64,000 nucleotides of DNA from Gammaproteobacteria bacterium. GTDB taxonomy: Bacteria > Pseudomonadota > Gammaproteobacteria > Natronospirales > REEB76. Shown here piece by piece: positions 8,984 to 17,970 of this stretch. The stretch covers positions 62,001 through 126,000 of the forward strand of contig DASVOS010000010.1 of NCBI GenBank assembly GCA_036383255.1. The letters run 5' to 3'. Each line of letters opens with the position of its first letter. Position 1 is the stretch's first letter. The notes beneath the pieces were generated by a model that was not told the origin of the DNA, made no database searches, and was given only the letters and a program-made list of their open reading frames with translations. The position numbers and the translations under genes are program-made.

Positions 8984-10719
8984 TCGCTGTAGTCCTCGTC
9001 TAAAGAACCCAAGAAGGCGGCCAGGTCGGCCACGTCTCCGTCGTTGAGCACCACGCCCTGCATGGCGGGATCGGCGTTGCGCAGTTGGCCGGCTCGGGCC
9101 AACCGGCCCGCGTGCTGGTAGAAGCGCACCACCTGCTCCAGGGTATCGAAGCCGCCGTCGTGCATGAACGGGGCCGAGTCACCCATGTCCCGCAGCACCC
9201 GGGTCTTGAACACGCCGAGCGAGCGGTCCAGCAGCGCCGCATCGCCGGCGCCGCAATCGGCGAACTCGTGGGTATCGATCGCGCACAGGAACTTGCGCAA
9301 GGACGCCTTGCGCCTGGCGAAGTCCGGGTTGGCGAAGATGTTCCAGGCCCCGAGGTCCGCCTTGTCGGGGTCGGCGGCGATGGAGGCGGCGCGGAACGGC
9401 TCCCGTGCGTGAGGATGCTGCGGCGTCACCGGCAGGTACTTGTCCGGGTCCGCGTCGCGCTGCGGCAGCGTCGGCACATTCAAGGCCATGAAGCCGCCGG
9501 CGCCGTGCACGCCGTCGTACTCGGCTTGCGCCACGCCGGTGTTGTGCATGCCGAAGTCGCTGAACTCCGGCGGCGCGTGGCAGGCGGCGCAGTTGCCGAT
9601 GCCGCCCTGTGCCAGTTCCGTGGGTGCCGGCGCGCCGCCGCCGACGGGCCGCGCCAGGAAGATATGCAGGCCGCGCAGCTCCGCGGCGCCGAACTTGAAC
9701 GGGCGTCCGCCGTGGAACGCAAAGGCCTTGCCGCCGCTGTACTGGGTGCAGCATTCAACGGGCTTGAGGTCCTTGCGCGCATCCAGCGCGCGCAGCAGCG
9801 CCGCGGAGTAGTCGTGGGGCGACTGGCCGGCGGCGGGCTCCCGTTGCAGGTGGTTGTCGATCAGGAACTGGTCGAAGGGCGAGCCGTTGAAGCGGCCGTC
9901 CTCGTCCTGGAAGAAGGACAGGCTGTCCACGTAAGCGGCGATGAGCTTCGCCACCGCGGCTTCCAGTTCGGCGTCGCTCGCCTGCGCCACGTCCAGGCAG
10001 TAGGACTTGGGCAGCCGGTAGATGGCAGGGATGTTCTGGTCAGTGCAGCTCAGCACCACGCGGTAAGGCAGAGCGCCGAAGCTGCGGGCGAGGGCGCCCT
10101 CGCCGCTGTCGAAGCGGATCACCTGGGCCACATGGTGCACCGCCTGCTCCTGCTCTCCGGGCATCCAGCCGAAGTTACGGCCGGTGAGGGTGGCGGTGAC
10201 CAGGTCCTGCATGGAACCGAACTCGCCGTCCCAGTGCAGCACCCGGTCCACGCCGCCGTGCCGCGCGTCGTTCACCATGCTGGCAGCGTTGCGGGCGGTG
10301 AAGCCGCCGTGCAGCGTGTCCTCGGCGCGCGCCGGCATGGGCGAGCGGGCCGCGAAGTCGGCGTAGGCGCGCATGCCGCCGCCGGCAGTGCCGGCGAGCT
10401 GTTCCACAAGATGGCACTGCAGGCAGTTCACCGCCTCGCCGGCCATGGGACCGGGCAGCGGCTGACCTAAGGTCTTCACGTCCTCCACCACGGACTCGCC
10501 CACGCCCAGGGACGCGTTCACGTCGCCGCCGGACTGTGCCGCGAAGTAGTGGCCGAAGCGGGTGTCCTTGAAGAGTCGTTCGCCGATGACCACCTCCGGC
10601 GGGTCCGCCGCCTCGTTCTCCGTGGGCGGCGGGCCGTTGGTGAACTTACAGGCGTCGAGCGCGAGCAGCATCGCCGTGAGGGCTGCGATGCGGATGAGGT
10701 TCAGACGTTGGCAGGACAT
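8980..10719 (-). CDS. Di-heme cytochrome c peroxidase-like lipoprotein
   Basis: A 579-residue protein with a lipoprotein signal (LDAC, then KFTNG). Two c-type haem motifs are visible, CLQCH (about residue 90) and CAACH (about 385). The C-terminal MauG/cytochrome c peroxidase signature SAPFMHDGGFDTLEQVVRFY is present, so it should be an exported di-haem electron-transfer or peroxidase protein. It starts 8 bases after the outer membrane protein gene and should be transcribed from the same Fur-box promoter. That context suggests a role in iron-limited conditions, which is inference. A longer frame upstream is a shadow of the neighbouring gene. Confidence 0.8.
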   Translation of the reverse strand: MSCQRLNLIRIAALTAMLLALDACKFTNGPPPTENEAADPPEVVIGERLFKDTRFGHYFAAQSGGDVNASLGVGESVVEDVKTLGQPLPGPMAGEAVNCLQCHLVEQLAGTAGGGMRAYADFAARSPMPARAEDTLHGGFTARNAASMVNDARHGGVDRVLHWDGEFGSMQDLVTATLTGRNFGWMPGEQEQAVHHVAQVIRFDSGEGALARSFGALPYRVVLSCTDQNIPAIYRLPKSYCLDVAQASDAELEAAVAKLIAAYVDSLSFFQDEDGRFNGSPFDQFLIDNHLQREPAAGQSPHDYSAALLRALDARKDLKPVECCTQYSGGKAFAFHGGRPFKFGAAELRGLHIFLARPVGGGAPAPTELAQGGIGNCAACHAPPEFSDFGMHNTGVAQAEYDGVHGAGGFMALNVPTLPQRDADPDKYLPVTPQHPHAREPFRAASIAADPDKADLGAWNIFANPDFARRKASLRKFLCAIDTHEFADCGAGDAALLDRSLGVFKTRVLRDMGDSAPFMHDGGFDTLEQVVRFYQHAGRLARAGQLRNADPAMQGVVLNDGDVADLAAFLGSLDEDYSD

Positions 10720-10727
10720 GGGCTTCC

Positions 10728-11462
10728 TCAGAAGAACTCGTACTCGAGGCGCAGCAGCAGGGTGGCGTCGGGAGCACTGGCGCTCAGGCCGAACACCAGG
10801 CCGGCGTCGTACTCGAACTCGCTGCGGCCGAAGTGGATCTCGCCCGAGAACGCGGGGCCTGCCTGCCAGAACACATCCCGCGCGAACACTTCGATGCCGG
10901 GGGAGAACTTCGGGCTCCACAGGTAGTTCGCGGCGTAGGAGGCGCGCAGCTCGTAGCCGGTCTCCTCCTTGAGGGAACCGAGCTGCTTCTCCCAGATCAG
11001 GTTGAGGCGCTGGCGGATGCGGTCCGAATCGCGCTCGAACAGCGGGCCGAACTCCAGCGCGTTGGGCTCGCCCTCGTGGGTGGCGTATTCGTAGGCGAAC
11101 AGGAAGCCGGCATCGGCCCAGTACTCGCCGCGGGTGGTGAGCTGGAAGGTGTTCTCGAACTCGTAGCCCACGAGGTCGGCGGGCTGGCGCGGCTCGCGCA
11201 GCCACTTGCCCACGTAGACCTCGGGGCGCCACCAGTCGGTGAAGGCGTGGGCGAAGGAGAGGACGTAGCCGCGGCCTTGGTCCAGCACCAGGCTGCTGTC
11301 CCGGTACTGGGTGGCGCGCATCTCCACCTCGGTCTCGCCTCCGACCACGTAGGGGGAGTTGACCTCGTATTCGTTGAGGAACTCGCCCGGTCCCTCCTCG
11401 GCACGGGCCGCACCGGCGGCGGCCAGCAGTGCCACGGGCAGCAGGCATCGGCGCAATCGCAT
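10728..11462 (-). CDS. Predicted outer membrane beta-barrel protein
   Basis: A 244-residue protein with a signal peptide ending around AARAEE (residues 18-23). Alternating hydrophobic strands are consistent with a beta barrel, and it ends in YEFF, an aromatic C-terminus typical of barrel insertion signals. The product is not recognised beyond this. It is the first gene of a two-gene unit with the di-haem cytochrome. The promoter directly upstream has a near-consensus -35/-10 and a Fur box, so iron repression is likely. The Tn7-like transposon starts 78 bases from the start codon. Confidence 0.7.
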   Translation of the reverse strand: MRLRRCLLPVALLAAAGAARAEEGPGEFLNEYEVNSPYVVGGETEVEMRATQYRDSSLVLDQGRGYVLSFAHAFTDWWRPEVYVGKWLREPRQPADLVGYEFENTFQLTTRGEYWADAGFLFAYEYATHEGEPNALEFGPLFERDSDRIRQRLNLIWEKQLGSLKEETGYELRASYAANYLWSPKFSPGIEVFARDVFWQAGPAFSGEIHFGRSEFEYDAGLVFGLSASAPDATLLLRLEYEFF

Positions 11463-11477
11463 GTGATCCCCTAAAAC

Positions 11478-11502
11478 TAAATGAGAATGATTCGTATTTG
11501 CA
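11478..11502 (-). promoter_or_regulatory. Fur box
   Basis: The core AATGAGAATGATTCGTATT (11480-11498) closely resembles the 19-bp Fur consensus. It lies between the -10 box and the start codon of the outer membrane gene, where bound Fur would block transcription. Confidence 0.75.
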
Positions 11503-11529
11503 ATATAGCAGACAGGATTGTCCTGTCAA
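11502..11529 (-). promoter_or_regulatory. Sigma-70 promoter of the outer membrane protein/cytochrome unit
   Basis: On the minus strand, TTGACA (11524-11529) and TATATT (11502-11507) are separated by 16 bp. The spacer contains the inverted repeat GACAGGA-TTG-TCCTGTC (11511-11527), which could be an extra operator. Confidence 0.7.
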
Positions 11530-11822
11530 TGGAGGGCGGCTGTCGGGGTGCCTCAATTGGTGCAAAGAGTGCTTTCCGCTGCTTGCCGGTGACCGCCATA
11601 ACGTGCAACTAACGGGCTAGCCAGCAGTTTTTTCGTGATCCGGCGCCCTCAAAAGCTGCAAATGTCCTAATAAAGCAGCTCAAAAATCCAAGAAGCACCA
11701 CTATCCCGCCCGGCACTGGCGAGCATAAATCGCCAACAAAGGCTCACTCCCTCTTTCCGCGACTCCGATGTACCACCGGACCGTAATAGGTATGAGCAGT
11801 ACAGCGGTCGCAGGGAAGCGAA

Positions 11823-12548
11823 ATGGACCACTTCAATTCCATCGGTGAATCAATTACCTCATTCGACGTGACCTGGATGCCCGTCGGGAAACTGGCGCGG
11901 CGGGTCATATCAAGAGCGAATAGCCGCAAGACCGCCAAGTACCCGTCCTTCCGGATGGGGCACATGCTCCATTGCGAATCCGAGCTCGAGCTTGATGGCG
12001 ACATCATGTTTGACGTCAATCCCGCCGTGACTCATATCCAGGCGCAACCAGCTGTCGTCCGAGTGCGTTTCTCCACCTGCGGAGTGGAAGAACGCCTGAC
12101 ACATTATCCGGATCGGCTCGTTCATCTTGGTGGCCGGCGGCTTGTTATTGAATACAAATACGAGGCAGAAGCGAACCACCCGGATGTGAAGGCCCGTACC
12201 GCCATGATGAAACATGGCTTTAGTGACCTCGGAATCAAATATGAGGTCTACACTGAAAGATTCGTCCGCAATCTTCCAGAGCGCGTAGCGACAGCAAAGA
12301 AAGTGCTCTTCCTAGGCCGCGATCCGGTTTCAGAGATTGAGCGTGAGCGAATCCGTCACATCTTCCTCGCCAATCCAGCAATAATCATGCGTGATGTACG
12401 TCAGGGCCTTCTCGGCGAACACGGCTTACCGAAGATCTGCAATCTCTACCTAACCGGACATGTGCAAATAGCTCTAAGCTGCGGCCTTGGGGACCTCACA
12501 GAAGTACGGTGGGCGGCTGCCGCAGCGCGACCACCGCCCACCGACTAA
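11823..12548 (+). CDS. tnsA: TnsA-like transposon endonuclease
   Basis: A 241-residue protein with a restriction-endonuclease-like fold. ESELELD (about residues 54-60), HYPDRLV (about 97-103) and IEYKYE (about 111-116) supply the Glu, Asp and Glu-x-Lys of the catalytic core. In Tn7, TnsA cuts the 5' ends of the element while TnsB cuts the 3' ends, giving cut-and-paste transposition. It is followed by tnsB after 94 bases. The start has an AGGGA ribosome binding site 5-6 bases upstream. It is the first transposition gene, 282 bp from the left end. Confidence 0.85.
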   Translation: MDHFNSIGESITSFDVTWMPVGKLARRVISRANSRKTAKYPSFRMGHMLHCESELELDGDIMFDVNPAVTHIQAQPAVVRVRFSTCGVEERLTHYPDRLVHLGGRRLVIEYKYEAEANHPDVKARTAMMKHGFSDLGIKYEVYTERFVRNLPERVATAKKVLFLGRDPVSEIERERIRHIFLANPAIIMRDVRQGLLGEHGLPKICNLYLTGHVQIALSCGLGDLTEVRWAAAAARPPPTD

Positions 12549-12642
12549 CCGTTAAGACCATTGGCTTGGCGGCCGGTGTACCACCACCGTTCGCCATCCC
12601 AGCAGACCCCAGCCCCAGTTCCCGCAGCCATATGGAGGACAT

Positions 12643-14691
12643 ATGGACGACAAGAAGTTTGGGACCAGTTCAACGGTCACGATCAATGATGTGCCTTTCC
12701 GTATAGACCGCAAGCTAGGCCCGGATCTCTGGGAAGTAACGAACCTAGAGAATGATAGTGTCACCACGCTTCGCGATGAAGATGTCCGAAGCCAACTGGT
12801 TCTGGAAGGGCGTCTGCATGAGCCGCAAGTCGCGAATAACGAATACTTCAACGCGGCCGAAATACGTCTGTTCGAGGAGCTAGACGAAAAGGCTCAGGAG
12901 AGGGCAAGGCTCAAGCTCTACTTTGTCCAGCAGGTCTTGCAAGTCTTTCCGTCTGGAACATCACCGAAGAAGATCGAACCTCTGTTGCCGGGTCTGTGGC
13001 GCGCCTTTCGAGGGCGCCGGGGGCACGTAGAGGTATCGAAAGCCACCATTAGCGCTAAGGGGCCCAATCCCCACTCCGTCTACCGCTGGTGTCGTACCTT
13101 TCTGGCGGGCGATCGGTCGATCATGGCTTTGGTCGATAAGCATCACGCCAAAGGCAACCGAAAGCCCCGAATGCCCGAAATCAGGCACATCGTGGCCGAG
13201 TCCATCGCCAGGGTCTACATGCAACTTACACGGGGAACGCTCAAGGCGACTCTCGAGGACGCCATGGCGACCATCGTCAGGGAAAACCACCAGCGGCCCG
13301 CGACCCTGCAGCTGCCGTTGCCAGGCGAACGGCTGGTGAGATCGATGGTCGCCAAGATTCCAGCCGTCGACAAACTTGTGGCCCGCCACGGCCCGAAAGC
13401 GGCGCTTCAGTTCGCCCGTGGGGGGATGCGTCACTACGTCGCAACAGCACCGCTAGAAATCGTGGGCATGGATGATACTCGTGCAAATGTCTTCGTAGTC
13501 GATGACATTACGGGCCTTCCGCTCGGCTGCCCAATTGTCACCGCATCCACCGACACGTTCAGTCGGTCGTACCACGGCTTTCATATGAGGTATGGCGGCA
13601 CCCAATTCGGGGCGGTCGCCGCTTGCCTAAAATTTGGCATTCGCAAGAAGGATCATCTGCAGGCGGTACTAGGCCCAAAGAGCCGGCCCTGGGGTTGCTA
13701 CGGAATTCCTAATCGAATCGTTGTGGACAACGCTCTAGTCCACCACGGCAAAGCACTTGAATCGGCATGTAACGAACTGGGGATCACGCTCGCCTACTGC
13801 GGGAGGATCCGGCCGTGGGGCAAGCCACAGATCGAACGGGCCCTCGGTACCATCAATCGCAATGTCTCCATGATCACGCCCGGCACAACCTTCAGCAACA
13901 TATTCGAGAAAGGTGAGTACGACCCGCTCAAGCATGCGGTCATGACTAAGAGCGAGCTAGAAAAGGCAATGCTCCACTGGATCACCAATATCTACCATCA
14001 AGAGATACACAGTGTTATGCATGACGCACCAGCTCGACTTTGGGATAGGCACACCAGCGGGATGTACATAAGAACTGAAGAGAACCTAGCGAAGCTGGAT
14101 CTCTTGTTCTCCTTCCCTACGACTCGGTCCTTGTTCACGTATGGCATAGAGCTAAATGGACTGATCTATAACTCCGAAGAGCTCAAGGAAATGTATCTGA
14201 TCCTTGGGCCAGTTAAGCAATTGAGGGTCCGGTACAACCCCGAGAATCTTGGCTATATCTATGTCCAGCGACTGGGCGGAATCGGCTATATCCGAGTGAA
14301 AGCCATCCAGGCAGCGTACGCAACTGGGCTTACGGCATGGCAGCACAAGGTAATCAAGAGATACGCGCGGCGGAAAGGCATTCTGGCGGGAGATCCCGAG
14401 GGGCTGTTACTGGCCAAGCAGGCACTCCGAGAATTTGTCAGCCATTGCCTAGCTAACCAAGGCCTGCGCCTTCGAACTCAAGCTGCCCGATTTATGGATG
14501 ACGACCGACGGGGAGAACGAGCTGCAGAAGCGCCGCTCATTACGCAAGGGCAAGCAGTGGTTGTGCAGCACCGGCCTCAGGTCCCCGTCAAAAGCAATTT
14601 AGAGGAAACGAGTTCCGGTCCCGCAGATGGCGAGGAATTCTCGCCGCGCCTTCGGATCTTGAGCAATCTGAGGAGGCCGCACAATGGGTAA
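12643..14691 (+). CDS. tnsB: TnsB-like DDE transposase
   Basis: A 682-residue protein with N-terminal DNA-binding helices and an RNase-H-fold integrase core. Catalytic residues are visible as GMDDTRAN (Asp about 276), IVVDNALV (Asp about 361) and KPQIERALG (Glu about 397). A Mu-transposase C-terminal beta-barrel region follows. The length is normal for TnsB (about 700). It binds the transposon ends and performs strand transfer with TnsA and TnsC. The last 8 bases overlap tnsC, so translation is coupled. Confidence 0.9.
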   Translation: MDDKKFGTSSTVTINDVPFRIDRKLGPDLWEVTNLENDSVTTLRDEDVRSQLVLEGRLHEPQVANNEYFNAAEIRLFEELDEKAQERARLKLYFVQQVLQVFPSGTSPKKIEPLLPGLWRAFRGRRGHVEVSKATISAKGPNPHSVYRWCRTFLAGDRSIMALVDKHHAKGNRKPRMPEIRHIVAESIARVYMQLTRGTLKATLEDAMATIVRENHQRPATLQLPLPGERLVRSMVAKIPAVDKLVARHGPKAALQFARGGMRHYVATAPLEIVGMDDTRANVFVVDDITGLPLGCPIVTASTDTFSRSYHGFHMRYGGTQFGAVAACLKFGIRKKDHLQAVLGPKSRPWGCYGIPNRIVVDNALVHHGKALESACNELGITLAYCGRIRPWGKPQIERALGTINRNVSMITPGTTFSNIFEKGEYDPLKHAVMTKSELEKAMLHWITNIYHQEIHSVMHDAPARLWDRHTSGMYIRTEENLAKLDLLFSFPTTRSLFTYGIELNGLIYNSEELKEMYLILGPVKQLRVRYNPENLGYIYVQRLGGIGYIRVKAIQAAYATGLTAWQHKVIKRYARRKGILAGDPEGLLLAKQALREFVSHCLANQGLRLRTQAARFMDDDRRGERAAEAPLITQGQAVVVQHRPQVPVKSNLEETSSGPADGEEFSPRLRILSNLRRPHNG

Positions 14692-15712
14692 GGTAACCGC
14701 AATCTCGGCCAGGCAGAGAATCGACTGGGATGCTCTTAGTGATGCTGTGGAGCGCGTCGAGATAACAACGGCCGAATACAGCGCTGCGATGACGAAGCTG
14801 GAGACCTGCTACAAGCGTGCTCGCCGTAGGGCGAAGCGGAATTGCGCCGCCCTTCTAGGTGAGTCGCACACCGGAAAGACTTTCGTAATTGAGAACTTCG
14901 TCGCGAAGCATCCGCCTACCAGAGACGAAAACGGGCTCACGTGCCCGGTGTTGTGGGTCGAGATTCCTCCAAAACCAGAGAAGGCGGGGTTTCTAGCGCT
15001 ACTCCTCAAGGCGCTCGGCGATCAACATGCTCACAGGCGGGCCCGCATTGGCGAACTGGAGGAGAGGCTAATTCGTTTCATTCGTGGGTGCGGAGTCATA
15101 TTGATCATATTGGAGGAGTTTCAGCACGTGGCCGACCACCCGTACGAAGAGGTGGTTGATTACATCACGAACTACCTAAAAACACTGATCCAAAATGAAC
15201 GCATCAGTATCGTGATTTCAGGTCTACCTCATGCCAACGCAACCCTTCTTGGAAATGAACAACTGCGCGGGCGCTTCTCCCGGCCAATATACATGCGACG
15301 CCTTGACTGGCGATCCTCATCAGCAAGGCGGACCTATAGGGCCGTCCTGGGCCTGTGGCAAAAGGGGCTTGAACCGTTCGAACTGCCTGACTTGGAATCC
15401 GAGGAGATGTCTTTCCGCTTTTACTTAGCATCCGGCGGATTGATGGGGTATGTAGCCAAGATCTTGCGTCAGGCAGTACAGACAGCGGCAGAGAGCCGAC
15501 GAACCATTGTTACCTTGAAAGACCTGGCGCATGCCTATGACGAAGAGGTCCATGAACATGATGTCCTGTTTGGTAACCCCTTCACTATCGCCCTGGATGC
15601 GAAGGATATTCAAGTAGACCGCCTCAAGGAAATTGGCACAAAGCGGCCGACTACCAGGCGAGGTCACGCGAAGAATGGACGAGTGACGGGGAGAAGGGAG
15701 AACCCGTTTTGA
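14684..15712 (+). CDS. tnsC: TnsC/TniB-like AAA+ ATPase
   Basis: A 342-residue AAA+ protein. The Walker A motif is GESHTGKT (about residues 59-66). The Walker B region is ILIILEEFQHV, and a sensor-like ISGLPHANA follows. TnsC links target recognition by the TniQ-type protein to the TnsAB transposase and blocks repeated insertion. It is shorter than Tn7 TnsC (about 550) and closer to compact TnsC/TniB proteins. Its stop codon overlaps the TTG start of tniQ. Confidence 0.9.
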   Translation: MGKVTAISARQRIDWDALSDAVERVEITTAEYSAAMTKLETCYKRARRRAKRNCAALLGESHTGKTFVIENFVAKHPPTRDENGLTCPVLWVEIPPKPEKAGFLALLLKALGDQHAHRRARIGELEERLIRFIRGCGVILIILEEFQHVADHPYEEVVDYITNYLKTLIQNERISIVISGLPHANATLLGNEQLRGRFSRPIYMRRLDWRSSSARRTYRAVLGLWQKGLEPFELPDLESEEMSFRFYLASGGLMGYVAKILRQAVQTAAESRRTIVTLKDLAHAYDEEVHEHDVLFGNPFTIALDAKDIQVDRLKEIGTKRPTTRRGHAKNGRVTGRRENPF

Positions 15713-16845
15713 CGGCCGTGACTAGAAAGGTGCCGCCGTTGCTCCGGACGCCAGTAATTAACACCGAGGAAAGTCTTCTCTCATATTTTGTCAGATTGTC
15801 TGAGGCCAATGGGTATCGAAGCCCTATGTCGCTTGTTCAGTTGTGGGGATACGAAGGACATACAACTAACGGCTCCCTCATCAGGTTGTTTGCCGATCTG
15901 GCCAATAAGCCCGAGGAAACCCTCCTTGCGAATGCCTGGGTTGGAAAGCGAATAGGAAAGCAATCATTCGCAGTACGCGGAACTCTGGCGTTTCATAGAG
16001 GCTTGGTCTTCAAAAAGACAACCCGGATCTGTCCCGAGTGTGTCAGGGAAAACGGCTTTGCATCCTATCTTTGGGAAATCGTCACCCTGTATGCGTGCCC
16101 CAGACATCGCAGGCTATTGTTGGATGCCTGCCCCAGTTGCAGGCGTTCAATTACGTGGGACCGGCCAGGCGTGCTTAAGTGTCGGTGTGGCGCGGCGCTC
16201 GATGTGGCTAGGCCGTGGCGTCCCAGCGCCACCGAGTATCAACTCGTTCAGCTACTCCATGCCAAGCTATCGGGGCGTCCTGCGCCAGAGATCTGTGATC
16301 AAGCGCTATTGCAGTTGCAACACAGATCTGCGGAAGTGACTACGGAGATAATCGACGTTCTCGCAAGATATTGCGGCGTCAATCTGCTGAACAGCCGGAA
16401 GACGGTCGAGCATAGTCAGCATGTCCACCAGCGAGTTGCCATGATGCTGGAGGGGTGGCCGGACTCCTTAGTTCGTGCTGCTGCGGGTGTCGATCAAGGT
16501 TACCTTGGAGTCCCCAGCACTCACGGAAGAGATCGCTTCCTAAGATTTCTGCGTTGGGCGAACGGGTCAAGATACCCATCGGAGATGGGCTTTATCCGAG
16601 ATATTCTTTCGCGGCCGCGTCGCTACGTGGTAGCTCACGAATATGCAAAGCGAGTAGGTGCCCACCCGGCTAGGCTAAAGAGAGCGATTGAAAGGGGGTA
16701 CATCGTCGGTATACGTGTCCGGACACTCAAGCAGACAAGGTTCTTCGTGGATACGGAGAAGTCCAAAGCATTGCCGACTAAACCATTTCCTCGAACGAAG
16801 AAGCCAAAGAAACGATCGCGTCCGGAAAAGGGAATGAAAACCTAG
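15709..16845 (+). CDS. tniQ: TniQ/TnsD-like target-selection protein
   Basis: A 378-residue protein with the TniQ N-terminal domain and zinc-binding pairs CPEC, CPRH, CPSC and CRCG (about residues 105-165). A helical C-terminal half ends in a Lys/Arg-rich tail. It starts at TTG (15709) overlapping the tnsC stop; a GTG at 15718 is an alternative. TniQ proteins choose the target site. It is the only one present, so it presumably directs the chromosomal insertion. It ends 4 bases inside the convergent lipoprotein gene. Confidence 0.85.
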   Translation: MTAVTRKVPPLLRTPVINTEESLLSYFVRLSEANGYRSPMSLVQLWGYEGHTTNGSLIRLFADLANKPEETLLANAWVGKRIGKQSFAVRGTLAFHRGLVFKKTTRICPECVRENGFASYLWEIVTLYACPRHRRLLLDACPSCRRSITWDRPGVLKCRCGAALDVARPWRPSATEYQLVQLLHAKLSGRPAPEICDQALLQLQHRSAEVTTEIIDVLARYCGVNLLNSRKTVEHSQHVHQRVAMMLEGWPDSLVRAAAGVDQGYLGVPSTHGRDRFLRFLRWANGSRYPSEMGFIRDILSRPRRYVVAHEYAKRVGAHPARLKRAIERGYIVGIRVRTLKQTRFFVDTEKSKALPTKPFPRTKKPKKRSRPEKGMKT

Positions 16846-17507
16846 TTGTATTGGTCGATTTGATAGAACCAGACCCTGGGATCTACCGTCGCACCGAACC
16901 CGCCGCTTGTATAGTTCACGAACGCATTGATCAAGCGGGCTGCGGCATCCGTCTGCCCCCAATGGGGAATCCACGACGGTGGTACAAAGAACTGGGCTGC
17001 GCGTGGCCCCGAGGTCCATCTCGGCCCCATCGGCTGGTATTCCTTGCTGTGGACTCCGCCAGTCTGTACGACCATCGTCCATTGGGATTCGAGCTGGTGC
17101 ATATAAGTGCTGCGCTCAGCTGCAGCGTTCTGGTATGGAGGAACGTAGACGCCGTAGATGTTCGCTTCGTCAATGTGTTCGATGCATACATCAAAATCGG
17201 TGGTGTCACTGGATGTTGCGGACACCCACTTTGTGACATGGAAGTGGCCGCAGTCCCGATATTCTCCAATCATCCCCATCGTGCGATCTTTGTAGGTGCC
17301 AGTCAGGGAGACTGCCAACCTGGGGTATCCGACGTCCGCCGACGGGCTTCCTGGTACACGCGTGGGAATCACATCTCGCAATGTCTCCGGAAAGGCATGC
17401 GGATCTGCGTGGGAGAAGGGGTTTAGCTTGGCCACCTGGTCGCAGCCCGTAATTAGTAGGGCGATGGCTACCGCGGCGGTGCTGATGATTCCTTTCAGGT
17501 GCTGCAT
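16842..17507 (-). CDS. Lipoprotein of unknown function
   Basis: A 221-residue protein with a lipoprotein signal (LITGC, Cys about 22). The mature part has a Pro-rich beginning, a possible disulfide pair in YRDCGHFHV and DVCIEHI, and many aromatic residues near the end. No family is recognised. It is convergent with tniQ and tail-overlapping, so it is cargo rather than part of the transposition operon. The lipid anchor suggests an envelope role. A surface-exclusion or phage-adsorption function would be speculation. Confidence 0.6.
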   Translation of the reverse strand: MQHLKGIISTAAVAIALLITGCDQVAKLNPFSHADPHAFPETLRDVIPTRVPGSPSADVGYPRLAVSLTGTYKDRTMGMIGEYRDCGHFHVTKWVSATSSDTTDFDVCIEHIDEANIYGVYVPPYQNAAAERSTYMHQLESQWTMVVQTGGVHSKEYQPMGPRWTSGPRAAQFFVPPSWIPHWGQTDAAARLINAFVNYTSGGFGATVDPRVWFYQIDQYN

Positions 17508-17643
17508 ACCAAGGATCCCTTTGGTTTAGGGGCGTGCGCATCCTTCCGCTGAATGGCTTCAGCAGCGCGTGCCTCTGTTCAAATACCCCTTGTCCTAACC
17601 GACCGCCCGGTGAAAATCCCTAGGCTGCTTGAGTACTTATGTA

Positions 17644-17729
17644 GTCGGTATCCGACATCGGAAAATGTAGCCTATATCCCGTCGCCTGAAAGTGTCAAGA
17701 CACCGATGCTCCCCACTGGAATGGGGAGG
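17644..17729 (+). promoter_or_regulatory. Leader of the XRE gene with inverted repeats and a masked ribosome binding site
   Basis: Three inverted repeats precede the GTG start at 17737: GTCGG-TAT-CCGAC (17644-17656), GTGTC-AA-GACAC (17692-17703) and CTCCCCA-CTGGAA-TGGGGAG (17709-17728). The last one pairs most of the GGGGAGG ribosome binding site (17723-17729) into its stem. The upstream repeats could be autoregulatory operators. Confidence 0.45.
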
Positions 17730-17736
17730 TGAGCCG

Positions 17737-17970
17737 GTGTCGAAGAAGCTCAAGAAGGCGTTCGGTTCAGCGATGAAGGCCACGCGTAAGCGTGCGGGCC
17801 TTAGTCAGTTGAGGCTGTCAGCGTTGAGCGGATTGGACCGTACCTATATCAGTGATCTGGAGCGAGGCGAGTTCTATGCCAGCCTGGACACTATCTTCCG
17901 ATTGGCAGATGCCATGAAGGTATCCGCGGCCGAAATCATAAAGCGTACTGCCGACGAGCTGGATAAATAG
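17737..17970 (+). CDS. XRE-family (Cro/CI-type) regulator
   Basis: A 77-residue protein made almost entirely of a five-helix HTH_3 domain. The recognition region is LSQLRLSALSGLDRTYISDL, followed by an ERGEF turn. The GTG at 17737 is preferred because it follows GGGGAGG with good spacing; an in-frame GTG at 17692 adds 15 residues. The stop codon directly abuts that of the convergent DAC-like gene. It is a plausible repressor for the adjacent leftward CBASS operon or for itself. Confidence 0.85.
   Translation: MSKKLKKAFGSAMKATRKRAGLSQLRLSALSGLDRTYISDLERGEFYASLDTIFRLADAMKVSAAEIIKRTADELDK

Noticed and set aside
11541-16845. CRISPR-associated transposon (CAST)
   Set aside because: TnsA/B/C and TniQ are present, but no Cas gene and no repeat-spacer array were found anywhere in the window.
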